Positions 1 to 5,017 of a stretch of 6,584 nt of DNA are shown here, piece by piece; position 1 is the stretch's first letter; each line of letters opens with the position of its first letter. The translations under genes were made by a program, and so were the position numbers. The notes under the pieces were generated by a model. The model did no database searches. It was not told the DNA's origin and was given only the letters and a program-made list of their open reading frames with translations. The DNA is from Burkholderiaceae bacterium (GTDB lineage Bacteria; Pseudomonadota; Gammaproteobacteria; Burkholderiales; Burkholderiaceae_C). The stretch spans positions 1-6,584 of the forward strand of contig JAOTTZ010000107.1 of NCBI GenBank assembly GCA_029864165.1, given 5' to 3'.

Positions 1-525
1 GGCCGCGAGGCCGAATGTTCTGACGTACGCGCGCACCAGGTGGTCGCTGGCGGCCTTCGACGCCGAGTAGGGGCTCGAAGGGTCGTAGCGGGTGTCCTCG
101 GTGAAAAACCCAGTTTCGCCCAGCGACCCGTACACCTCGTCGGTGCTCACGTGGTGGAACAGCCCCTGGCCGGGTTTCCAGTGCGCGCGGCACGCTTCGA
201 GCAGATTGCCGGTACCTTCGACGTTGGCACGGATGAATGTGCGCGGTGCACTGATGCTGCGGTCGACGTGGCTCTCGGCGGCGAAATGGACCACGAGGTC
301 GGGTGATTCCTCCTCGAACAGCGCCATCACTTGATCGAACTTTGCGATATCTACGCGCCTAAAGGCGTAGTTGGGTGCCTTCTCGATAGGAGCCAGGTTT
401 TTCAAGTTGGCCGCGTAGGTCAGTTCATCGACGTTGATGAACATGTGTTCGGGGTGGCGCGGGACCAGCAAGTTCAAGAAGTTGCTGCCGATGAATCCGG
501 CGCCGCCTGTGACGACGATTTTCAT
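1..525 (-). CDS. rfbB: dTDP-glucose 4,6-dehydratase, N-terminal 175 residues (partial)
   Basis: RfbB (RmlB) is a cytoplasmic NAD-dependent short-chain dehydrogenase that converts dTDP-glucose to dTDP-4-keto-6-deoxyglucose, the second step of dTDP-L-rhamnose synthesis. It also feeds other deoxysugars of O-antigen or capsule. The translated minus strand begins MKIVVTGGAGFIGSNF, with the Rossmann nucleotide-binding glycines at residues 6-13. It continues with HFAAESHVDRS (80-90), the catalytic STDEVYG (Thr128, Asp129, Glu130) and the YSASK pair (Tyr153, Lys157). All active-site residues expected in this half are present. The family is about 350 residues long, so roughly half lies beyond the left edge. 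The ATG at 523-525 is preceded by GCGAGG at a normal ribosome-binding distance. The gene lies 161 nt downstream of the membrane glycosyltransferase gene in the same direction, which suggests a polysaccharide cluster continuing to the left. The family call is firm. rffG, the enterobacterial common antigen paralogue, is the only close alternative name. Confidence 0.95.
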   Translation of the reverse strand, partial: MKIVVTGGAGFIGSNFLNLLVPRHPEHMFINVDELTYAANLKNLAPIEKAPNYAFRRVDIAKFDQVMALFEEESPDLVVHFAAESHVDRSISAPRTFIRANVEGTGNLLEACRAHWKPGQGLFHHVSTDEVYGSLGETGFFTEDTRYDPSSPYSASKAASDHLVRAYVRTFGLAA

Positions 526-685
526 GTTGCCTCGCGATAGGGGTGTTGTGTGTGCATTGAAGTCAAGGCCTACGACCGGTGTTGGCCACTGTGGCGCGGG
601 ATAAGCCTTCGGAGCTTGCCCATGGTAACTGACGGCCACTGAGCGCGAATCAGCACGCTGCCAACGGGTGAACGCGGGCTCTATT

Positions 686-2347
686 TCAGCGCTGGCGTCG
701 TCGGTAGATGGCAGTCGCATCGTTACGGTCGGTGGGCCGATTTTCGGTGGCGATCCATTCCCAACCCGGAACAGCTTCACGAGCCTGAGCGGACGACACC
801 GAGAACGCCGTGAACTCGCACCGCGTGGTATCTGGCGCGCCGCTGGCGCGCACCTGGTAGCCGCCAAAATACTCCAGCGCAGCCAGCTGCGCGAGCGACA
901 GGCTAGGCGCGGTAATGCAAGCGTGGCGAGGGACATGCTGGGCGATACGCGCTACCAGTGTTCTGTAGCTGCGTGCATAGTCCAGCAAAGGCAACCATAG
1001 CGTCATCAGCAGCAGCCAGCACAGGGCGACGCCACCTGCGGGCAGAACCATGCTCTTCCATATCTGGTGCCGGCTGCGGCCGGTGCGCCATCGAACCAAC
1101 CACAGCCAAGCCAGTGTGGCGAGCGCGGCAACGCTCAGCGCCAAGGCGGAAAATGAGTTCTCAAAACCCGGCGCCAAGCGCGCCACATTGGCTGCCGGTT
1201 TAGCGGGCACACCGGTTTGCATGGCGGCGTAGACCACCCAGATCGCTAGCGCGCAAACGCTGAAGAAGAACACGGAAAACCAGTCTATGGCCGAGGCTGC
1301 ACCGCGTTGCAGCGTCGGCAGCGCAAACGCCGCCAGTACGGCACAGGGAGGCAGCGCCAGCAACAAGGCGCGGTCCGAACCGCCCATTGCGATGCAAGCG
1401 ATCAGCATCACGATGACGCTGGCCAGTGGCACCGCGATATGCCGGCGCAGTATGTGTAGTCGCCAGCGCCACAGGGTCCACAGCGAAAGCAGCCAGGCAG
1501 GCCAAGCGAACCACAGCAGCAAACGGACTAAGCTTGCCAACCTGTCGGGCGTGTCGTAACTTCCCAGGCGCAAAGCCCATGCGCCCAGGGCAGTGGCCAG
1601 CCCAGCCGACAAGGCCGTCGCAATGGTCACCCACACCGCAAAGTCCTTGACGGCGGGGTAGGCCGAGCGCAGACACACCAGCATGCCGGCCAGACCGAGT
1701 GCAACCGCAATGCTGGGCGCGCCGCTGGCCGCGAGCATGGGCAAAGCGGTGAGTGCCGCCAGCTTGGCCTTTTTGCCACGAAATGGGCTGGCGGCTAGGG
1801 CGTAAAGAAACAGCGCTGCGCCGAGCAGTTGGACCAACTCGGGTGTCGTTTCGTGACCGAGCTGCAACAGGCCCAGCGTGGCGATCAGCCCAAGAACGGC
1901 GCCGTCGGCGAGAGCACGCGAATAATCCACCACGCTGGCCTGACCACCAAAAGCCAATTCCAGCGGTTGAGCCGCTTCGGTGCGCGCAAGGTGGTAGGTG
2001 CTGTACCAAGTGAGCGCCAGCACCAGACCGAGCAGCGCCGCAAATGGAATTCGTGCCGCAAGCGGTGTGCCCAAAGTCGGCCCGAGCAGTTTGATGAAAG
2101 CGGCCCCCAACCAGTAGGGCAACAAGGCGGCGTCGGGTGGTAGCCCCCCGACCGTTGGCGCCCACCACGAACTCTGACCCTGCGCGATGCTGAGCATGTA
2201 GCCGAAAGCGCTGATGTCGGCGGCCTTCCACGGGTCACGCCCGAACAGGCCGGGCAACAGGTAGGCGGCACAGAATATCAGCAGCGCCCAACGCGGCAAG
2301 GGCTGTGCTTCACGCTGAGTGACAAGGGCAGGAGTGGGTTTGTTCAC
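686..2347 (-). CDS. Multi-pass membrane protein, GT-C / ArnT-like (family 39) glycosyltransferase
   Basis: This is probably an inner-membrane transferase that uses a polyprenyl-phosphate-linked sugar to modify a periplasmic acceptor such as lipid A, polysaccharide or protein. The 553-residue product has a short cytoplasmic N-terminus, a first membrane segment at about 19-35, then a loop with GRDPWKAADISAFGYM (36-51). Asp38 and Asp44 stand where ArnT/PMT proteins carry their catalytic acidic residue. WWAPTVGGLPPDAALLPYWL (61-80) resembles the following ArnT segment (WxxPxxxGxxxxxxxPxxYW). Roughly 11-13 hydrophobic segments run to about 455, and a soluble tail of about 100 residues follows, as in GT-C enzymes. 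The start is a GTG at 2345-2347 with no visible Shine-Dalgarno; the next ATG is at residue 51, inside the conserved loop, so GTG is the best choice. It lies 21 nt past the rpmE2 terminator and upstream of rfbB. The fold is fairly sure; donor and acceptor are unknown. Confidence 0.8.
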   Translation of the reverse strand: MNKPTPALVTQREAQPLPRWALLIFCAAYLLPGLFGRDPWKAADISAFGYMLSIAQGQSSWWAPTVGGLPPDAALLPYWLGAAFIKLLGPTLGTPLAARIPFAALLGLVLALTWYSTYHLARTEAAQPLELAFGGQASVVDYSRALADGAVLGLIATLGLLQLGHETTPELVQLLGAALFLYALAASPFRGKKAKLAALTALPMLAASGAPSIAVALGLAGMLVCLRSAYPAVKDFAVWVTIATALSAGLATALGAWALRLGSYDTPDRLASLVRLLLWFAWPAWLLSLWTLWRWRLHILRRHIAVPLASVIVMLIACIAMGGSDRALLLALPPCAVLAAFALPTLQRGAASAIDWFSVFFFSVCALAIWVVYAAMQTGVPAKPAANVARLAPGFENSFSALALSVAALATLAWLWLVRWRTGRSRHQIWKSMVLPAGGVALCWLLLMTLWLPLLDYARSYRTLVARIAQHVPRHACITAPSLSLAQLAALEYFGGYQVRASGAPDTTRCEFTAFSVSSAQAREAVPGWEWIATENRPTDRNDATAIYRRRQR

Positions 2348-2367
2348 AGGTGTGGGTACGGCGGGCC

Positions 2368-2392
2368 AACAAAAAGGCAGCCGAAGCTGCCC
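2368..2392 (-). terminator. Intrinsic terminator after rpmE2
   Basis: Read on the minus strand, GGCAGC-TTCG-GCTGCC forms a perfect 6-bp GC-rich stem (plus-strand arms 2376-2381 and 2386-2391) closed by a stable UUCG tetraloop. TTTTTGTT follows at once (2375 down to 2368). It starts about 28 nt after the rpmE2 stop codon. This is the classical layout of a Rho-independent terminator. On the plus strand the hairpin is followed by no T tract, so it acts in one direction only. It stands between rpmE2 and the downstream membrane protein gene and should cut or reduce read-through into it. Confidence 0.9.
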
Positions 2393-2420
2393 TGGTGTCG
2401 ATTCCGGCCGAACGTCCGGA

Positions 2421-2675
2421 CTACTTCTTGAGGTGAGCGAACTTGTTGCGGAACTTCTCGACCCGACCGCCCAACGAGTCGTTGCTCTTTTGCGTGCCGG
2501 TGTAGAACGGGTGCGATTCGCTGGTGGTCTCCAACTTGTACATCGGTAACTCGCGACCGTCTTCCATTTTCACGGTTTCGCGTGTCTGCGCGCACGAGCG
2601 GGTGACGAATTTGAAGCCGTTGGACAGGTCCACGAAGCAAATGTCGCGGTATTGGGGGTGTATGCCTTCTTTCAT
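2421..2675 (-). CDS. rpmE2: 50S ribosomal protein L31 type B (zinc-free form)
   Basis: L31 is a small protein of the large ribosomal subunit that helps bridge the 50S and 30S subunits. The 84-residue product begins [16 protein letters not shown] and contains [16 protein letters not shown] (25-40) and the family signature SHPFYTG (54-60), ending in a basic tail ([13 protein letters not shown]). The only cysteines are Cys13 and Cys28; the four-cysteine zinc site with its CxxC pair found in type A L31 is missing. This is therefore the C-minus paralogue (RpmE2/YkgM), which in many bacteria replaces the zinc form when zinc is scarce. The length fits type B. The open frame extends 15 codons upstream, but that extension does not match the family and overlaps the promoter, so the ATG at 2673-2675 is chosen; its ribosome binding site (AAGA) is weak. 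A -10 box lies 32 nt upstream and a strong terminator follows. No zinc-uptake-repressor-like site was recognised. Confidence 0.95.
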   Translation of the reverse strand: MKEGIHPQYRDICFVDLSNGFKFVTRSCAQTRETVKMEDGRELPMYKLETTSESHPFYTGTQKSNDSLGGRVEKFRNKFAHLKK

Positions 2676-2706
2676 TGGTGTCTTGCGGTGTAGTTGGAAG
2701 CGATAG

Positions 2707-2712
2707 ATTATA
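2707..2712 (-). promoter_or_regulatory. -10 box of the rpmE2 promoter
   Basis: The minus strand reads CTCGCTATAATCTATCG, a perfect TATAAT 31 nt before the rpmE2 start codon. It would give a leader of roughly 25 nt. No good TTGACA-like -35 box is visible at 16-18 nt spacing (GAGGCG or close), so the promoter may rely on an activator or on the -10 alone. rpmE2 can thus be transcribed separately from rho. Confidence 0.6.
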
Positions 2713-2766
2713 GCGAGCACTCAATGCTGCGCCTCCGTATGCCGTTGCGATGGGCGCGTCGACGTT

Positions 2767-2915
2767 GGTATCGCTGCGCTACACACGCCGATGACGGGTA
2801 TCGCTGCGCTGCACCCACCATTGATGGGTATCGCTGCGCTGCACCCACCATTGATGGGTATCGCTGCGCTGCACCCACCATTGATGGGTATCGCTGCGCT
2901 CCACCCATCCTACGC
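2767..2915. repeat. Tandem array with a 30-bp period (5 units, 3 identical)
   Basis: GGTATCGCTGCGCT occurs five times, starting at 2767, 2797, 2827, 2857 and 2887, exactly 30 bp apart. The three full 30-bp units starting at 2796, 2826 and 2856 are identical. The first and the last unit keep the 14-bp core but differ in the rest. The last unit holds a perfect 7-bp inverted repeat, GATGGGT (2883-2889) and ACCCATC (2903-2909), and ends in CTACG. The inner units keep the shorter TGGGT/ACCCA arms. From memory this resembles an interspersed palindromic repeat found between genes in many proteobacteria (GTAGGATGGGTGGAGCGCAGCG on the other strand). The 30-bp period makes both strands look like open frames with 10-residue protein repeats, but these have no family match and no ribosome binding site, so the array is taken as non-coding. 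It lies between the rho 3' end and the rpmE2 promoter. Confidence 0.9.
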
Positions 2916-3064
2916 GTTGATGTTCGCGGCTGACTGGCGACTGCGTGGTGCACTGCTGCGCTGGCTGGACGCATCGTGCAGCGAGTGCCGGTCGCGCGGT
3001 GGGTCACTGCCCATTGCCGCCCGCATTCCCCAAGTCCGGCAGGTTAAGGCTATTTGGAGGGCCT
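2916..3064. other. Non-coding stretch after rho
   Basis: About 150 nt separate the rho stop codon from the tandem array. I see no gene here. On the minus strand, right after rho, AAGGC (complement of 3058-3062) and GCCTT (complement of 3043-3047) could form a weak 5-bp stem, but no T tract follows, so no intrinsic terminator for rho is evident. The rho transcript probably ends by another route, possibly Rho-dependently or near the repeat array. Confidence 0.5.
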
Positions 3065-4327
3065 TCAGCCGCCGCGGCGCATCATGTCGAAAAAGTCGTG
3101 GTTGTTCTTGGTGGCCTTCATTTTCTCGAGAATAAACTCCATCGCCTCGATCTCATCCATCGGATAGAGCAGTTTGCGCAGGATCCAGGTCTTTTGCAGA
3201 ATTTCTGGCTTGAGCAGCAGTTCCTCGCGGCGCGTACCCGACTTGTTGAGCAAAATGGACGGGTAGACGCGCTTTTCCGACATGCGCCGGTCGAGGTAGA
3301 TTTCGCTGTTGCCGGTGCCCTTGAACTCTTCGTAGATGACCTCGTCCATGCGGCTGCCGGTGTCGATCAATGCGGTGCCGATGATGGTCAGCGAGCCGCC
3401 TTCTTCGATGTTGCGCGCAGCGCCGAAAAAACGCTTGGGGCGCTGCAAGGCGTTGGCGTCGACGCCGCCGGTCAAGACCTTGCCTGAGGACGGCAACACA
3501 TTGTTGTAAGCGCGGGCCAAGCGCGTGATCGAGTCGAGCAGAATCACCACGTCTTTCTTCAACTCGACCAAGCGCTTGGCGCGCTCGATCACCATCTCGG
3601 CCACCTGCACGTGGCGCGCTGCCGGCTCGTCGAAAGTCGAGCTGACGACTTCGCCGCGCACCGTGCGCTGCATTTCTGTCACTTCTTCGGGGCGCTCGTC
3701 GACCAACAACACGATCAGGTGTACGTCTGGATAGTTGGCGACAATCGCGTGCGCAAAATGTTGCATCATGACCGTCTTGCCGCTTTTGGGCTGCGAGACC
3801 AGCAGCGCACGCTGACCTTTGCCGATGGGGGCGATCAGGTCGATGATGCGGCTGGTGATATTTTCTTCGCTCTTGATTTCGCGCTCTAACTTGAACTGCT
3901 CTTTGGGGAATAGCGGGGTCAGGTTGTCGAACATGACCTTGTGTTTGCACTCTTCGGGCGTCAGGCCGTTGACGCGGTCCACCTTGACCAGCGCAAAGTA
4001 GCGCTCGCCGTCCTTGGGTACCCGCACTTCGCCTTCGATGGCGTCGCCAGTGTGCAGGTTGAAGCGTCGAATCTGACTCGGGCTCAGGTAGATATCGTCG
4101 GTCGAGGCCATATAGCTCGCGTCCGGCGAGCGCAGAAAGCCGAAGCCATCGGGCAGCACTTCCAGCACGCCGTCGCCAAACACCTGCTCGCCGCCACGCG
4201 CGCGCTTTTTCATGATCGCAAACATCAGCTCCTGCTTGCGCATTCGAGCGACGTTGTCGATCTCCAGCCCCTCGCCCATCGTGATGAGGTCGGAGACGTG
4301 GATGGCTTTGAGTTCGGACAGGTGCAT
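3065..4327 (-). CDS. rho: Transcription termination factor Rho
   Basis: Rho is a hexameric RNA-dependent ATPase and helicase that binds C-rich nascent RNA, moves along it and releases RNA polymerase. The 420-residue product aligns without visible gaps to E. coli Rho (419) in its key parts, so numbering is shared. The N-terminal RNA-binding domain has GFGFLR (61-66, with Phe62 and Phe64), Tyr80 and Tyr110. The motor domain has the Walker A PKSGKT (180-185), catalytic Glu211 in DERPEE, Walker B VILLD (261-265), the Q-loop SSGKVLTGG (280-288) and the arginine finger Arg366 in SGTRREE. It lacks the long N-terminal insertion of actinobacterial Rho. The start is the ATG at 4325-4327, giving MHLSELK like the E. 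coli MNLTELK; an in-frame TTG two codons upstream is less likely. GGGGG lies about 9 nt before the ATG. The gene follows trxA, the same order as in enterobacteria, with a leader of about 230 nt. Confidence 0.99.
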   Translation of the reverse strand: MHLSELKAIHVSDLITMGEGLEIDNVARMRKQELMFAIMKKRARGGEQVFGDGVLEVLPDGFGFLRSPDASYMASTDDIYLSPSQIRRFNLHTGDAIEGEVRVPKDGERYFALVKVDRVNGLTPEECKHKVMFDNLTPLFPKEQFKLEREIKSEENITSRIIDLIAPIGKGQRALLVSQPKSGKTVMMQHFAHAIVANYPDVHLIVLLVDERPEEVTEMQRTVRGEVVSSTFDEPAARHVQVAEMVIERAKRLVELKKDVVILLDSITRLARAYNNVLPSSGKVLTGGVDANALQRPKRFFGAARNIEEGGSLTIIGTALIDTGSRMDEVIYEEFKGTGNSEIYLDRRMSEKRVYPSILLNKSGTRREELLLKPEILQKTWILRKLLYPMDEIEAMEFILEKMKATKNNHDFFDMMRRGG

Positions 4328-4560
4328 GGGCAATACCCCCGGGGTGGCAGGTGCCTGGGATCAAACGACCAGGCAACGTTGGAACAGCGAGACCCCTTAT
4401 CGGCGCTTAAACAAAGGCGCGGCAGTCACTGTGCCGTCAACGCTGGAAAAAGGGGCCGAACCGACGCGCCTTGTACGGGCGTGGTGGCTGAAGAATTTGG
4501 TGACAGCGGGGCTGGCCACCGAGGCACGGGCCCGCGCAGTAGTTAATAGTCGTAGTTCTC
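4328..4560 (-). promoter_or_regulatory. Long rho leader (5' untranslated region)
   Basis: The predicted rho transcript starts near 4560 and runs about 230 nt before the ATG at 4327. No credible gene lies in this stretch. It holds a 5-bp hairpin CGGCA/TGCCG (4420-4436) and a 7-bp hairpin close to the start codon. In E. coli the rho leader is of similar length and Rho represses its own gene by terminating in it. The same control here is an inference from the layout, not shown by a specific sequence. Confidence 0.5.
4352..4375 (-). promoter_or_regulatory. Hairpin just upstream of the rho start codon
   Basis: On the minus strand TGCCTGG, a 10-nt loop TCGTTTGATC, and CCAGGCA form a perfect 7-bp stem. 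It ends 24 nt before the rho ATG. CCTGCC and ACCCCGGGGGT follow directly, so the downstream arm and the G-rich ribosome binding site have alternative partners nearby. There is no T tract, so it is not an intrinsic terminator. A role in controlling rho translation is possible but unproven. Confidence 0.45.
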
Positions 4561-4566
4561 GGGCAG

Positions 4567-4597
4567 ATTATAGATGACCATCTATGAAAGAAGTCAA
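4567..4597 (-). promoter_or_regulatory. Putative rho promoter inside the trxA 3' end
   Basis: The minus strand carries TTGACT (4597-4592), a 19-nt gap, and a perfect TATAAT (4572-4567). The -10 box includes the trxA stop codon TAA (4570-4568). The -35 matches five of six consensus bases, but the gap is 2 nt longer than ideal. The promoter would let rho be transcribed separately from trxA, with a start near 4560. Confidence 0.55.
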
Positions 4598-4897
4598 CTG
4601 CGCCTTGGTCAACGCGCCGACCTTGGTCGCAGCCAGCTGGCCGTCTATGAACAACATCAATGTCGGGATGCCGCGTATGCCGAATTTGGCCGGCACGTCG
4701 CGATTTTCGTCGACGTTCATCTTGGCAACCTGCAAGCGGTCAGCATAATCCTTGGACACTTCGTCCAGGATAGGGGCAATGGCTTTGCAGGGGCCGCACC
4801 ATTCAGCCCAGTAATCAACCAGCACGGGCCGGCCAGACTTGAGCACATCGGCGTCGAACGAGGCGTCTGAAACATGTTTGATCAATTCGCTGCTCAT
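4568..4897 (-). CDS. trxA: Thioredoxin 1
   Basis: Thioredoxin is the general cytoplasmic disulfide reductase, kept reduced by thioredoxin reductase, and donates electrons to ribonucleotide reductase and other enzymes. The 109-residue product has the same length as E. coli TrxA. It carries the active site WAEWCGPCK with Cys34 and Cys37, the buried Asp28 in VLVDYWA, and the cis-proline Pro78 in GIPTLMLF that shapes the substrate site. No signal peptide or extra domain is present. The ATG at 4895-4897 is preceded by AAGGGG five bases away, a strong ribosome binding site. rho follows on the same strand, and the AddB-like gene diverges from a gap of 112 nt. The trxA promoter must lie in that gap, but I could not place it with confidence. 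The identification is certain; the only ambiguity is which thioredoxin paralogue number it carries. Confidence 0.98.
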   Translation of the reverse strand: MSSELIKHVSDASFDADVLKSGRPVLVDYWAEWCGPCKAIAPILDEVSKDYADRLQVAKMNVDENRDVPAKFGIRGIPTLMLFIDGQLAATKVGALTKAQLTSFIDGHL

Positions 4898-4991
4898 AAA
4901 AACCCCTTAGCGTATATCGTGCAGGCCGCGACAAGGCACAATCATTCTGACATAAAGGCCTTGTTGCTGCGGCGCAGCGTATTCTGACTGT

Positions 4992-5017
4992 ATTTATGGC
5001 CCCGCATTTATGGCCCC
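4992..5017. repeat. 12-bp direct repeat at the start of the AddB-like gene
   Basis: ATTTATGGCCCC occurs at 4992-5003 and again at 5006-5017, a period of 14 bp. Each copy contains an ATG. The second (5010) opens the AddB-like gene; the first (4996) opens an 8-codon frame that stops at 5020-5022, overlapping the gene start. Since 14 is not a multiple of three, the two ATGs are in different frames. Confidence 0.9.

Noticed and set aside
538..566. A TTGACT on the minus strand (566-561) as the -35 box of an rfbB promoter.
   Set aside because: No acceptable -10 lies at 16-19 nt (CCCCTA or CCCTAT), and the start site would fall inside the ribosome binding site of rfbB.
603..617. AAGCCTTCGGAGCTT between the glycosyltransferase gene and rfbB as a terminator.
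   Set aside because: Only four outer base pairs form before a mismatch, and no T tract follows on either strand.
1200..2231. A 343-codon open frame on the minus strand within the membrane protein gene.
   Set aside because: It is a frame-shifted shadow of the 553-residue gene, rich in Arg, Gly and His, without membrane segments or a recognisable fold.
2767..2915. A possible CRISPR array, because of identical units at a regular spacing.
   Set aside because: The period is only 30 bp and whole units are identical, so there are no distinct spacers. No cas genes are nearby.
2694..3007. Open frames on both strands with 10-residue protein repeats (GYRCAAPTID on plus, GAAQRYPSMV on minus).
   Set aside because: They come from the 30-bp DNA period being a multiple of three. 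There is no ribosome binding site or family similarity, and the frames run through the rpmE2 promoter and unrelated flanks.
3153..4376. A 407-codon open frame overlapping rho on the same strand.
   Set aside because: Its product is Arg- and Gln-rich low-complexity sequence typical of an out-of-frame reading of GC-rich DNA, while the rho frame is unambiguous.
4911..4941. TTGTGC and TATACG on the minus strand as the trxA promoter.
   Set aside because: The gap is 19 nt and transcription would start within the AAGGGG ribosome binding site, leaving almost no leader. The trxA promoter is left unassigned.
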